The position numbers were made by a program, and so were the translations under genes. The notes beneath the pieces are model-generated. The model searched no databases, was not told the DNA's origin, and saw only the letters and a list, made by a program, of their open reading frames with translations. Of a DNA stretch of 64,000 nt, positions 1 through 11,781 are shown piece after piece; the stretch's first letter is position 1; each line of letters opens with the position of its first letter. The stretch comes from Apiosordaria backusii. Taxonomy: Eukaryota; Ascomycota; Sordariomycetes; Sordariales; Lasiosphaeriaceae. Location: assembly GCA_030549205.1 (NCBI GenBank), contig JAUKTV010000008.1, positions 1,364,001 through 1,428,000 of the forward strand, in the 5' to 3' direction.

Positions 1-1621
1 TATTGGGGTGATTTAAGGGGTGTTCTTGCTCGGGGGTGGGTGGCCAGATCTGCTTTATTTTTTTCTGCGTTTCCGTTCTGCGTTTTCGAGGTTTCAGCAA
101 AAGATGGTGAGGGAGGACGAGAACGAGAGGAGTTTACCTGGCTCATAGGGGGGGGGGGATACTATCTACTTTTATTAGAGTAGTCAGTTAGTTTGGCGTG
201 GGGTGGTAGGGGACAGGTGAATATCATTTTCTTTTTTATTATTACTCTGGTGGGTCGAGTGGTGAGATCGATGAGTGAGGTTGATACATGGGAGAGGAGA
301 TGGAGGACAAAAGGGCAGAGTGGCAGGCATGGACAGGACAAGACGTGGACTTGGGAGACAGGACAGAGGCATGGCTTGGGTTAAGTGACACTGGATGGTT
401 TGGAGATGATGGTTGTGTGGTGTTAAAGAAGGGAGGGGAGGGGTGATGACGTGCAAAAGATTGCTTTTTTTCTTCTTCTTGCTTACACAAAGTTTCTAAG
501 ATCGAGCGAGCGAGCGAGACAGGCGTGTGGTGCACAGTTTCTTTTCTTACAATACCCTTTTCGTTCGTTCATGGCGGCACTCTGCTTTCTGTTTGATGGT
601 TGAGGGGGGTTGGTGGTTAGGCAAAGCGTTCGTTTTCAAAAAGATGATCTAGTATAATGTATACACAATACAAATACAATACACTACCATACATGCCTAG
701 GTATACCTACCCTACAAATTCTGCAGGCCTGTATACAGATATTCAAAAGAATAGCCAAGAAGAAAAATAAACTGCCGCTGTAACCGCCATGACTGTCTCG
801 GGATGTGGGAGGAGGATAGTAAAGAATGGAAACTCAAATGAAAGGTCTTGGCTGACGTTTTTGCGCTTGGTCCTCCATGAAGCCATCGTGAACAACCAAC
901 TGATCTCGGGATATCGGATCGGATGTCGGCATCTTTTTTCTCTTTTTCTTTTTTTTTTTCTCGTCGTCACCACATGTTGCATCACATTCGGGATCTCCTC
1001 TTTTGGTTTGGATTGGGCTCTTGGGACATACTTAGTTAGGTACCTATAAATGGGGGGCCCTGTAGGAGATAACTAACCGCAATTCATTCTTTATTGTTCA
1101 TAAGGGGGACGGGTCACGGTTAGGAACGGGTGGGCGAGGGCGACATGATCACAACGGCACAGGTGATGGGATGGGACGGGTGACCACATGAGAAGATAGG
1201 GGTTTTTCTAGAAGGCTTTAGCCAAGGGGTAAAGATCAAAAGAGAAGCAAAAAAGAAGTAAAGAACCCCCTTTCTTGTTCTTCTTTGCCATGAGGGGGGC
1301 TCGTCTTGTCCCGTTGATGATGAACCACGGGATGGCCCGCTCTGCACCCCAATCAATATTACACACACACCGTGTACTTTTTGACGAACCTCTTTGGCTG
1401 GTAGTTTTCCTTCTTTGACTATTACACCCCCTTGACGAGCCCGCAGTCCCATCTAGATTTGGATTATCGTTCACCACTTTATATGTGGTCCCCAACACCA
1501 GCAGCAGTGTATATATTCGTCACTGCCGTGTAATCATAGAACAAACGGTATACAAAAATCCAGTGTACCACAAGGAACAACCCTTTCACCTGCTGGCACC
1601 CAACCGCCTAGTATTCGGTAC

Positions 1622-1690
1622 TATCCCATCCCACCCCATCCCATCCCATCCAACCCCATCCTATCTAACCCCATCCCACCCCATTTCATC
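1622..1690. repeat. Imperfect CATCC pentanucleotide tandem repeat
   Basis: About a dozen imperfect tandem copies of CATCC/CATCCCAC are visible. This is a simple-sequence repeat with no coding context. Confidence 0.85.
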
Positions 1691-2561
1691 CCTCTCATCC
1701 CAGTCCCAACCCCAAACAACGAACCACAAAGTTTTACAAGGTTCATTCATTCATCATCATCCCCCCATCATCAATCTAACACCCATCCATCTATTTATAT
1801 CCCCCTCCACTCCTCGAGTAACCAAAGACGTCACTTGATAATTACACAACCATCTCCCCTGATAGTGACACCAACTGTACACACCCGATCTTATCCAATC
1901 CGATCCATACACCGTTCTTACCTACCTATATCTCTGGTAATCCATGTACTACTCTCCCTCAGCACACAATTGCCATAAACAACAACAGCTCTATTCACTC
2001 TAACCATGCCATACTGAGCTTCAACACAGCACATCTCATCACTAGCAAAGCGTGCAAAGCCGGAAAAAAGAGAAGCGTTCTAACTGGTAGTAGTAAGTAG
2101 TATTACTGCATATATAATCTTTCTTTCTCTCTCCCCCTCTCCATACAAACACAGCCCATTCCACCCCCTGAACCCAACCCATGCTTGAGTTCTGTCATTG
2201 ATCTCATTACATCCTCCCCAAGCCAATCATCCAGCCAACCTCTTCTTCCATCCCCTTGACTGATTGATAGGTAACCACAAAGAATTCGGACAAACATAAC
2301 ACAGGGGAGGGGAATACCTAACTTGATAAGTACAGTTCGTTCATAAGAGGTAGCAAAAAGACATGAAAATAGACAAGGACAGATACAGAAGCAAGAAGAT
2401 AATATCCAAAAAAAAAAAAAAAAACGAAAACAAAACAAACCAACTATCCAAACCAAAAGTTCAAAAAAGATTTCAAAAAGATTCCATTTTTTTTTAAAAA
2501 CAGCGCAACAAAGTAAGAAGAAACCAACGTCCAGTTCAGAGTTGCATAGCAAAAACCACTT

Positions 2562-2576
2562 CCCCCCCCCCCCCCC
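2562..2576. repeat. Run of 15 cytosines
   Basis: An uninterrupted poly-C tract that begins after CACTT. It shows that long homopolymers can be represented in this assembly. Its exact length is not reliable, because three genes in the window have one-base losses in shorter C/G runs. Confidence 0.9.
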
Positions 2577-3029
2577 AAGTAAAACCAGGACTAGAACCCT
2601 CCCTTCACCCTCCTATTTGATCAAAATACGCCAGCCAGCAGCCCATCCATTCCATCCATTCCACCCATCCACCAGCCCATCCATCCATTCCTTCCATAAA
2701 ATTTTGCACCCTCCCCTTTTGAATTATCAAAGGGGAGTGTGGGAGTAAGTTTGTTTGTTTTTCTTCTCTCCCCTAACCGCCCCCTCACCATCCGCACCTC
2801 CCCTCATAATCAAATACAATGCCAATCAACCCCCACACAAAATATCGACGGCCTAGAGTTCCCAAATTCATCAACTTTGTCGAAAAGAAAACGTAAACCC
2901 AAGACAGAGCTCCAAACCCCAAAAACCCCAAGCCACCACCCTGCCAGTCCTGATATAGAAATCCAAAAAGCTCAAAATAGCGATAATAGTGACATCAAAC
3001 AAAGGAACCCAAAGCTTTCATGTTAAAGC

Positions 3030-4563
3030 TCAAGAGTGAAACAGGTCCCACGCCCGTTCACACAACCTCAAAAACTCCTCCCTCTTCGCCCTCTGCGCGT
3101 CGGGCGAATCCCTCCCCTCACCAAACGGACCCGTCCTCCTGCTCGACCCCGGCGCGTGCGGCGCAGGTCTGCTCCCGTTACCTCCCAACGGCGGGCTGCC
3201 ATCCTCGTAATCGGCGCGGCTTCTCTTCATGGGCGCATTGCCCCCGTGGCTGCTCGAGAGGACATTATTGCTGCTGATGCTCCGGCTCGCGTCAGCATAC
3301 TGCGGTATCCCATCATACCTCGGATCCCTCGCGTGTTGCTGCTGCGAGTGAGGGTGTGGGGACGGTGGTGTTGGGGGTTGCTGCTGGTTGTTGCTTGCGT
3401 AGTGTACTAACTTGGGAAGGAGTTCTGGTCTGCCGCCCGCCAACTCAACCTGGGCCTCCTCGGCCGACTTGTATTCCCTTGGACGGCCTGGAGTGGGCGC
3501 TTGTTGTTGCTGGGGAGGCGGTGGGTGGTGTGGCGATGCGAGAGGAGCGCGGTTCTGGTTGGCAAAGAGCGCATGGCCGCTAGATTCTGGGTGGCCAGAA
3601 AGGTTCTGTCCAAAAACGTCGGCGATGGGCGGAAGGCGATTGTTCGTCTGCTGAGCTGGGACGTGGTGGATGTGCGAGTTCCTAGCGAGGTTCGAGGGCT
3701 GGTTGGTGATGTGTCGCGTTAGTGGGTGCGGGTTGTGTCTCCCTGTAAAAGTCTGGCCCAGCGGTGCGGATTGGATCACACGCTCGTTCGCAAACTGCTC
3801 GTGCGACGGCGCAACGATACTCAGACCTGGCGGAGGCCCACGCTTGCGGGCAAAACCAGGTGTCTTTGCAGTAAATTGGCCTCCGTCCTTGTCGCTGGGA
3901 CCATCGCCCTTGGCCGACTGCTGCTGTAACCTTTGCTCAATGATTTGCCTCTGGTGTTCCCTGACGCTCATGCTGCGCTGCAACTGCTCCTTCATAACTG
4001 GATCCTGCGTTACGAAGCCAGGTGACAGGCAGGCCAAACCAACCTCCTGGATGCCCAGGCCGTCTCTGGCAGTCAGGGGCCGTCCTGTGGCGGGTGAGAC
4101 AATGTTTGTCGTATTCTTGGAGAGATCGAGTTTCCTCGGCCGGTGGCGCGCTGTGGGCAAATCGGGGGATCCAGGCTCCTTCTTGACGATAATCTTGGGG
4201 CCTTCTCTATTTCGAGATCTGTGCGTCGTGGAACAGGATTGATTAGTAACGTTGCCCCAAATGAAACAGCAGAGACCCAAGGCTGAAAAGGTCTTGGGCG
4301 CAAGCTGGAAAAGGGGGAAGGACTTACGCGCTGGGTGGAGAGGATTTGTGAGCGGTGGCAGTGGCACCTACACCCTTTGGGCTACCGCTACCAGTGCGTG
4401 CTGGCGCTGGCGCTGGCGCGCTCGGGGCTGCGGAGGGCATGGGTGGTGGAGGAGGGATTGAGTTCTGTGGCCTTTGGGCGCTGGACGATGTGGTGATGTC
4501 GTTGCCAAAAGATGGCCTGTCGTGAGGTGCCGGTGAAGGGGCCATTGCAACTGCGGTGCTCAT
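3030..4563 (-). CDS. Unrecognised Pro/Gln-rich, probably nuclear protein
   Basis: Two exons, complement(join(3030..4218,4328..4563)), give 474 residues. The 109-nt intron has a GTAAGT donor and a CAG acceptor, and the frame is kept across the junction. I do not recognise the family. The N-terminal 79 residues are Ala/Pro/Ser-rich. A basic stretch (IIVKKEPGSPD, then RHRPRKLDLSKN) follows. Next is the segment that looks most conserved (TARDGLGIQEVGLACLSPGFV, then a Gln-rich helix with MSVREHQRQIIEQR). The rest is Pro/Gln/His-rich and disordered, ending RLCERAWDLFHS. The basic patches and low-complexity tails suggest a nuclear regulatory protein, but that is inference only. The ATG at 4563 is the first in frame. 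A CTG-repeat-rich leader lies upstream. Confidence 0.75.
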
Positions 4564-4868
4564 GATGAGTTGTGTAGCGTGGCGCGTTGCAGCAATTCCA
4601 AGACTTGGAAACTGGTTTAGAAAAACCGATCAGATTTCCCCGAAAATTGGGGGGCAGGGCCGACTGGGGGGGGTAGAGAGGGCGATCCGACTGGAGGTGC
4701 GGATGGATGAAGCGAGGTGCGGCGGGAAAGGGGCGTTGGACACCAGAGGTCTCGACCACGCTGCGAATTGATTGCTCTGCTGGAAGAAAAGAGATCTGCG
4801 ATGAAAATTCGTATGGTGGATGTGATTAATTGAGAGAAATGGGCGCTTCCAGACAGGCAGATTCTTGT

Positions 4869-4921
4869 CTGCTGCTGGTGCTGGTGCTGGTGCTGCTGGT
4901 GCTGCTGCTGCTGTGTGTGTG
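4869..4921. repeat. CTG-type trinucleotide repeat in probable leader
   Basis: Imperfect GCTGGT/CTG tandem units followed by (TG)n. The repeat lies about 300 bp upstream of the start codon of the leftward gene at 4563, so it is probably in its 5' UTR or promoter. Confidence 0.85.
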
Positions 4922-7023
4922 CTGAGCGCTGTGCGTCGGCGTGTGCTGCTGCAACAACCAATGCTGCAATGCTGCACCTTCCTTTTTTTGGCAATGCACG
5001 TGGTAAAGGGAAAGACGACACAACCACCCAAGACTTTTTGACGGGCGCTTGTTGGATTGGATATTGCTGGGATTCGCTGGATTGCTTCGGCCCGGACGTC
5101 GATAGTTGATTTCGAGGTGACCTCTTGTCCCAATTGTTAATTCCAACAATTCCACCTGTTCAATCTCTTCTGGAGGTTTTCGTCTCGTCTTCCTTGTTCT
5201 GTCCTTCGTTAAGGGTCAAGTTGAGAGAGGCGCGGGCAAGGCGGTCGATATATAGATGACCAACAAGACAAGCCGTGCTGCGCTCTGCTGGTGTCAAATA
5301 GTAATTATTGCGCCGCAGAAGCGGGCACGGGGGATTCGAGTGTTGGATGACCGGGGGTGACCGGGGATGGTTTGGATGGTATTACACCTGAATGCCTCTT
5401 ACAGGCACCTGACTGCTGAATAATAAAACAAGCGCGCACGCCACAACAGGGACAAAAGTGCGAGAACAGGAGTAAAAGACGAGAAAAAGCTCGAGCAAAA
5501 CAAAATGCGATCGAGGATTATTTTGTTCCAGAGAGGAGAGAGAAAATAAGGGGGAGGGGTGTTTCTGGTTTGGCGGGGGAAGGGGGGATGGGATGGAAAA
5601 GGATGAGGGGCTGTCTGTGAGACGGCGGCGGGATTCTTTTTAGGGGAACACCACTCGCATGCCCGGAGCTACGTAGAGAAGGGCCAGTGAGGCCAGTTGT
5701 ATAAGCGGAACCGGGGTTTTACTGGTATTAAAGGGTATCAGAGGGTATCAGAGGGTATGAAAGGAGACGACGCAGACACGGTGATGCAAGTTGTGTGTAA
5801 GGTCTGTGGCTACATGTGTCCGTCCCTGGAAGCCCTTGGTCACAGGTGTCAACCAGAGCAAGCTCGATGGACGACGACCGTCAGTGGCTCTAGTGTTTGA
5901 GATTCGACGTCGTGGAGCACCAAGTGGAGGCCCTTGTTGGCGAGGGGCTGGGCTTGGCCTGATCGACTGGGAGCTGCCCCGAAAACTAGCCCCGTATCAC
6001 AAGACTGTGAGAATGTGAAAAGTATCTTTCCAGGCTGAGGTCAAAAACAAGAGGCCCGTCTTGGATTTCCCTGTTTTCTTGTTTTATATCGCTTGCCCCA
6101 TCACTGCTGTGCCCTTCGAGATTCATGATCATACCTACCCAACAACTTCCGCAGGTCCGTAGGTCCTCGACAGAGTATGAGTTTTTTTCATTAAGCTCTG
6201 AGGTTGTTTTGGATTGAAAGTGGAGGCCCTCGTTATTGGCAGAAACACGGAGTCCACTGTTTCCTCTTTGGACCCCTGTCAGAGCCCCAGCAGCGATGAC
6301 AGTGTCGCCTGAAACTCGTCTGTGCTGCAAGGAGAGGCACAGCTTTATCAACCGAGAGCAACGTCCTCCCGCTTTTTTCCCCGTTGTCGTGCATATCTGG
6401 GCTTGCCGGGCAGGTCGGTTTGAAGACGGAAAAAATGATCATCAAGAAACAAGATGGAATAGCCTCATCAACTGCCTCTGTATCTAGGAATCATCGGGAT
6501 CCTTCAGGTTGCGGCAGCCTAGATGAGTAAAGCTGCCTGATCCCTTTGGGTCAGTGGGGGTTTCCCGCCTAGGGACCTTTCAATCCAACTGAGACACGGC
6601 CCAGAACTCGACTTGGGGAAGATGGAGGGAACCATTCTGTAAGTGGAAGCACAATGGATGATATCGTGAGCTGTAGCAAGGTAAGCGTAATTTTCTTCCC
6701 GCTCCGGGAACCATGGAAAGCTTGAGCTCGGATCTCTTCCACATGGCCGCTGCGCGGAACAAAGGCCACCGACTGACGGGATGGTGGCATGCCATCTTTC
6801 TCAGAGACGGCCAGGTATTCGGAATAGTTATTGCCTGCTTCATAGATATTGTGACCGGGTGGTACTTAAAAGATGCAACCATACACAGTTAACTTGGGAA
6901 TACGAGATGGGATGGAGAGCGATGAGACCGCTTTCGTTTCCCTTTAAGCTTGAGACTGCGGCATCAGATCAGTCACATCTTCCGATTCCATCACAAACCA
7001 GTTGTTGGGTTTGACTGGGTATT

Positions 7024-7117
7024 TGTTTTGTGGCTGCAACAGCAACAGCTCAAACTGCGACATCTGCGTTTTGATATTTACAATTGAGTGTTCGAATCAC
7101 TCCAACATAATTTTTTT
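7024..7117 (+). other. tRNA-like element (degenerate)
   Basis: A perfect T-arm is visible at 7086-7102: GAGTG stem, TTCGAAT loop, CACTC stem. It is followed by CAACATA, one A, and a seven-T tract that could end Pol III transcription. The 7 bases at 7024-7030 pair with 7103-7109 at six of seven positions, counting one G-U pair. A weak A-box-like TGGC lies at 7031. However, the D-loop lacks GG and the best anticodon loop lacks U33. This is therefore not a functional tRNA by sight. It may be a pseudogene, a tRNA-like RNA or chance. Confidence 0.2.
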
Positions 7118-8942
7118 CTGGTGGGGACCCTTGGACGAGCCTTGTGGGTGGGTGTGTGGGCTTTTCTCCATGATCGTCCGCACTGTGTTGGACACTGTCA
7201 GAGATGGCTGCGCCGCCAACACCATCTCTTTTGAGCCTCGATGGACTTCAAGGTTGTATAAAGTCATCTCCACGACACCCCGCTCATCCGCACCAAGCTG
7301 TCATCTTCCGATCGTGTTTGCTATCTTTGTTCTCCCATGAGGGAGAAATGTACCTGAACGGCATTCTCTGTGTGGCTGCCGCCGTCGAAAGTCTGTACAT
7401 TTAGATTTATCGAGTCTTTGCTCCCGCCAAGGTTGGACCAGCACGGACGGGTGGGGGATGAACGACAGCCAAGGACTCAGACGTCGACCATAAAGTCTAC
7501 TTTTGACAGAATCTTCTGGTGTTGGTGGTGGAAGGCAAAGGTTTGTCGGTCTAAAATCATAGGCCAACGCTGGCCGACGCTGCACACAAGATGTTTCTCG
7601 TCTTGTCCAACGCGCACCAGCCAATCAGAAGCCTTGCCGAATATGGCGGTTGGCTTTCCTGAGACAAACACCAAAAACTCGAAGGATTGGGCGGCGGTGG
7701 TGCAGAGAAGAATGGTGACTGTTCAGACGAAGCTCGAGAAAAAAGCCTCAGCCTAGTTGTGGCAACTTTCGAGTGCTGTCGTTCTCGTCATCGTTTGGTC
7801 TTGGATGAGCTGCATGCGATAGCCGTGTTTCATGTATGTGCCGGCCGCATGAGACGGCGCAAACCCCGGAATCCTAGGATCGTCTGTTCCGGACCCTCTC
7901 GGCCGCCTAACATCCTGATAACCCGATCCGACCCAGTCAGGGACCGTCGATGAGGGAGAAAAACACATAGTGTCACATTGGTGGTTCGCTTGAACAGATG
8001 TTTTCTTTGCTGCCTCAGATGAATGGCGTCTGGGAAACCGAACAACACTATAGACCGTTTCAATAAACCGTCAGCTTGTCCCACACGGAGAGACTCGCCG
8101 AGATGCAGACACGAGTAGGTCACAGCAGGCCTGGCTCGTCAGGCGATCATGCTGCTATCCGTCCTTTCGGCAATGAAGCCTCTCTGCTTCTTTCGAGCCT
8201 GACCTGTGAGCTGTCGAGTCGAGCGCCTCTTGCCTTTCCATTGCAACCTTACCGCGCGCATTCTGGAATGCTGGAGGGTGGGATGCGTTAAGAGCCCCCT
8301 TTTGCGATGTGATCTTCGTTCTGCGCGCCCAATGGGGAGAGCATAAAGACTCAACTGGGCTACCGTTGGAATGGGTCGTCTTCCTGTTGGTCGTGGCAGC
8401 CGCTGTCAAGCTCAAGGTGGCGTATCCCTTTTTAGCCGTCCAAGAGGGAAGTGCCACAGCTGAGTTGAATACGATGACTCTGAAAAGGTTAAAAACTGGG
8501 TGTTATGCACAGAATTTTGAGGTGGGATTGCCCGCCACTCGCCTTTGCTCATCGACGTTCGTGGTTGATCCGATATTTTGCCGTTGACTCTGTAGGAATG
8601 AGGATAAAGTGAAATAGCGAGAGGATGAGCAGAAGAATGCAGAGGACTTTTTCTGAGTTTGAAAAGCTGTGGTTCAATATCACGATGAATGTCGTTGAAT
8701 TTGAGTGTATGGTGGGGAGAAGTGACTTCCAGTTTGGCGGGGGACAGTCCGACAGGTGGCGGGGACGCTTTCCTGCCCCTTGTCACAGGCTCCAAAAAAT
8801 TTCCAGCGCCCAATAAAATTTTCTGAATCCGATATCAAGACTTGTTTTCATATCGACGACGGAACCTTCCACCTCAGCCTCGTACATTGCAAAGAATTTC
8901 GGCAAGCCAAGTAGCGGAGTGAAATCAACATCATAAATCAAA

Positions 8943-9580
8943 ATGGCCGCCAGACCCGACTCGGGAGACGTTGACATGGACGATGCGCCCACCTCTCACC
9001 AGCCTGAGGTCAAGGATGATACCATGGTCGATGATGAGGGTGATGAGGTAGATGAAGAGAATGAGGATGACGATGAGGAGGAAGAGGAAGATGTCCAGAG
9101 GGTTAAGTTGGTATGTGAAATTTTCACCGATTCATATCTCGGTTTTGAAAACTAATGAGTTTCCATAATAGCTTCCTGGGTCAACGGAAACCGCTGCATC
9201 ATTCGAGTTTGCCAACGAGGGTCACACACTCGGAAATGCACTTCGATATGTCATCATGCGAAAGTGAGTTGAGATTTCCAAGATAGATTTCTGTAAAATC
9301 CCACTGACGCAAGGTCTAGTCCCGATGTTGAGTTCTGCGCTTATGCTATTCCTCACCCTTCTGAAGCCAAGATGAATGTCAGAATTCAGACTTTCGGTGA
9401 GTTGTCATAGCCCATCAACTTCCATGTGCTAAGATTCTAATGTAAATTTTAGAGGGAACCACTGCTATTCAAGCACTGGAAAAGGGCCTCCGGGATATCC
9501 AGGAGCTTTGCGACGTCGTCACTGACAAGTTTGTGGGGGCGGCAGCAGACTTCGCTCAAAAGAAGGCTGCTTCCTCGTAA
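8943..9580 (+). CDS. RPC19: DNA-directed RNA polymerases I and III subunit AC19
   Basis: Four exons, join(8943..9110,9172..9263,9320..9396,9453..9580), give 154 residues. The protein is the small alpha-like assembly subunit shared by RNA polymerases I and III. It pairs with AC40, as bacterial alpha dimerises, and works in the nucleolus and nucleus. Residues 1-55 are a very acidic Asp/Glu tail. From about residue 57 the RNA polymerase L/RPB11-type dimerisation fold is clear: [20 protein letters not shown], then [16 protein letters not shown], then the helix with IQALEKGL. Length and architecture match fungal AC19. All three introns are 56-61 nt with GTATGT or GTGAGT donors. The ATG at 8943 follows AATCAAA and is the first in frame. 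The 3' end converges on the NDUFA6 gene. Confidence 0.96.
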
Positions 9581-9783
9581 CTTCATTTTGCTTGATTTTC
9601 GGCACCAAGGATAAACTAGGATAATCGGCGTTTTAGGCGTGCTCTGGACTGGGACATGCATCGATAGAGAGGGACACTTTATCTTGGGCGGATATGCAAA
9701 AACAGTTGCTTGTTTTTTTTTTTAGGAATTTTTGCATTGCTCTTTATATACATCAAAAGCAGAGGGTATGACAAGCACCCGTT

Positions 9784-10474
9784 CTAGTTGCGGCCCTATC
9801 ATTAAGAGTGAGCATTCATGACAGGGTAGGGGGACGTGCATATAACGAGGCAAAGCTTACCTCCAGGAAACCGGAAACGAAGTTTGCTGGCAGGATCTTC
9901 TCCCCTCTGAAGTTCTCCTCCTTGAAGTAGTTCATCATGTGTGTGGTCTGGCGCCAGAAGTTCATGGTTTCCTGTAGACACCAAATATCAGCTTCCGTCC
10001 CTCAATGAATTATATACTCGTCGTCCTTGCTCGTCTTGCTTGTCCTGCCCCTCCACGTTCCCCTCTTATTCCACAAAACCCTGGAATTCATTCGGCTTAC
10101 TTGGTAGTCGGCATTGTTCTGGAGAAGGAGTATATCGACAATAGGGAGCTTGTTGACGAATCTGTGGCGCTCGAACTCCTGTCTGATACGGGTGCGGATG
10201 GCGGAGACGGGCTGGGGGAGCGAGTACATGGTCTGGATCTCAGGCGCCTAGCAATTCCACAACCGTCAGCAAATGCTCCTCCTTCTCCAATAACCCCCAT
10301 GCCAAACATACCGCCCGAATCCAATCCCGATATGCCTTGAGCACTCTGCTTCTCGCGTCGGCCCAATTGGCCGCTGTTGCCCTCGTCAGTCCGCTGCTTT
10401 CTCCCTATACACACAGAAGTAAAAGGCTTACATTGCCGCGTGGTGACAGCGAATTGGGTGGGTGAAATGGCCAT
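9784..10474 (-). CDS. NADH:ubiquinone oxidoreductase accessory subunit NDUFA6/B14 (LYR family)
   Basis: Five exons, complement(join(9784..9795,9861..9971,10101..10247,10312..10373,10432..10474)), give 124 residues. This is the usual length of the complex I B14 subunit (14.8 kDa in Neurospora), an LYR protein in the peripheral arm near the quinone site that binds mitochondrial acyl carrier protein. Recognisable blocks are [19 protein letters not shown] (the LYR motif reads AYR), [23 protein letters not shown], the helix with [20 protein letters not shown], and [13 protein letters not shown]. The terminal coding exon is only 12 nt (GRN plus stop), joined across a 65-nt intron. It is the least certain piece. 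The gene is divergent from BUD31, sharing a 366-bp promoter region. Confidence 0.93.
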
Positions 10475-10840
10475 GGCGCCCGATGTCGTCGTCGTTTTGT
10501 ACGGTTTTCGGTCGGGGTTTCTTGACGTTGCTCTCCCACACGCTCAACAGGTCAATCAACTCGCCTTGGATTGGCGGCAGTCTCGCGGAAGCTTTGACCA
10601 CCTCACTTTAACCCCTGCCACTGAACCAAACCCCACTGCTGCGTCAGAGGTGTCTTGCTTAGTCATCCCCTTATCAAGCTGCCTCAACCGCGACAACTTT
10701 CCAGCCCCACCATAATCGACCAAACCAAACAGACAAAACAAAACATCACCACTACAAACCTCCCTCAAACGTCCCGTTACCACACCATCTCTACCATCCC
10801 CAAAGTTCAAAAGACAGAGAATAAAATCCCCACGCCCAGA
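10475..10840. promoter_or_regulatory. 366-bp divergent promoter, NDUFA6 / BUD31
   Basis: This interval separates the start codons of the leftward complex I gene and the rightward BUD31 gene, so it must hold both leaders and promoters. It has pyrimidine-rich and CAAAC/CAACA-rich tracts near the BUD31 side. I see no recognisable TATA box or other defined operator. Confidence 0.5.
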
Positions 10841-11289
10841 ATGCCCGCCATCCGCCCCTCAGCCAAACGCAAGCCCCCCCCGACGGCTTCTCCGACATCG
10901 AAGAAGACCTCCTAATCTTCTCCAACAAGATGAAAGACGCCCAAAACGCCCCCTCCGACAACATCCCAAAACACCAAGCCCAGTGGCCCATCTTCCAAAT
11001 CTCTCACCAGCGCTCCCGGTACATTTACGAATTGTACTACGAGAAAGAAGCCATCTCTAAGCAGCTCTACGACTGGCTCCTCAAAAACAACTACGCCGAC
11101 GCGCTGCTCATCGCAAAGTGGAAGAAGCAAGGCTACGAGAAGCTGTGCTGTCTGAGGTGTATACAAACCAGAGAAACAAATTTTAACTCGACGTGCGTGT
11201 GCAGGGTGCCGAGGGCGCAGATGAAGGGGGAGGACAGGGAGGTGCAGTGCGTTAGTTGTGGGTGTAGGGGGTGCGCTTCTACGGACTGA
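10841..11289 (+). CDS. BUD31: Pre-mRNA splicing factor BUD31/G10 (frame broken in poly-C run)
   Basis: BUD31 (Cwc14, G10) is a zinc-binding component of the activated spliceosome and the NineTeen complex. The conserved body is intact: WPIFQISHQRSRYIYELYY, the KQLYDWLLKNNYADALLIAKW helix, then the Cys clusters CCLRCIQTRETNF, TCVCRVP and CVSCGCRGCAS. The expected N-terminus begins at the ATG at 10841 (MPAIRPSAKRKPPP). After the run of eight C at 10874-10881, the family motif DGFSDIEEDL lies one frame over. As read, the first frame stops at 10913-10915 after 24 codons. One extra C would give a 149-residue protein, the normal family length. No intron fits the 41 bases between the ATG and the motif. 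An essential gene broken at a homopolymer is most simply an assembly error. Confidence 0.9.
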
Positions 11290-11781
11290 TTTGAGGGGCT
11301 GGGAATAATGGTGAGGATAAGAGGAGGGATTAGAAGGAGAAGATGCATGGGAACTATAACGAAAGGACAAACAATTCGAGCGGTGTGGAAAATGCGGGTT
11401 TCTGGGGAAGAGATGATACCAGATTTTTCTACGTTTTAACACACGCATGCACACGCATGGCGGCATCATACCGGCGTTTTCTGAGGGATTTCAAGATTGT
11501 AAGACTCCTCCAGGCGCTTGTTGCTTTAGTTCTTGATGTTAGGGTGGTAGAAGCTCACCAAACTCGACTAGGACATATCAATAGCATTATAGCGGCGGTT
11601 ACTGGGATGTTGGAAATCAACCAATGCAATGGGACTTAAATGAATCGTACATTATCTTTCTGTGTCAGTGAGTATATGTCTATCGTGCTTGGTCTATGTG
11701 GGTATCTTGATGGTGTATCTGCCTAAACCAACTGCTGCTCCTCTTCAAACAATTCATAACTCCCGTGCAGCAGCATCGAGG
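11290..11781. other. Convergent 3' intergenic region, BUD31 / ZNF511-like
   Basis: 492 bp between the stop codons of two converging genes. It should hold both 3' UTRs and polyadenylation sites. I see no coding potential. Confidence 0.6.

Larger units (their letters stand above)
1..3029. other. Gene-free low-complexity region
   Basis: I see no credible coding region here. The stretch lies beyond the 3' end of the leftward gene at 3030-4563 and may hold its 3' UTR. It contains a run of 11 G near 148-158, CATCC-type pentanucleotide repeats at 1622-1690, a run of 15 C at 2562-2576, poly-A and poly-T tracts, and ACCTAGGT/GGTAGGT motifs near 696-711, 1036-1046 and 1917-1929. The open frames present are short, compositionally biased and lack recognisable protein motifs. 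Confidence 0.6.
4564..8942. other. 4.4-kb gene-poor divergent intergenic region
   Basis: This region separates the leftward unknown gene from rightward AC19. The first several hundred bases probably hold the leader of the leftward gene, with CTG repeats at 4869-4921. Further on there is a short direct repeat (GGGTATCAGA) near 5728-5757 and a tRNA-like element at 7024-7117. All open frames are short, overlap one another on both strands and match no family I know. Base composition is ordinary, so this is not an obvious RIP-mutated transposon relic. Confidence 0.55.

Noticed and set aside
5697..5900. Short frame with a Cys/His cluster resembling a zinc finger
   Set aside because: The spacing (VCKVCGYMCPSLEALGHRC) matches no finger family. 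The frame begins in a direct repeat and has no supporting exons.
4564..8942. Possible transposon relic or RIP-mutated island
   Set aside because: No AT enrichment, no terminal repeats, and no reverse transcriptase or transposase fragments could be found by reading six frames.
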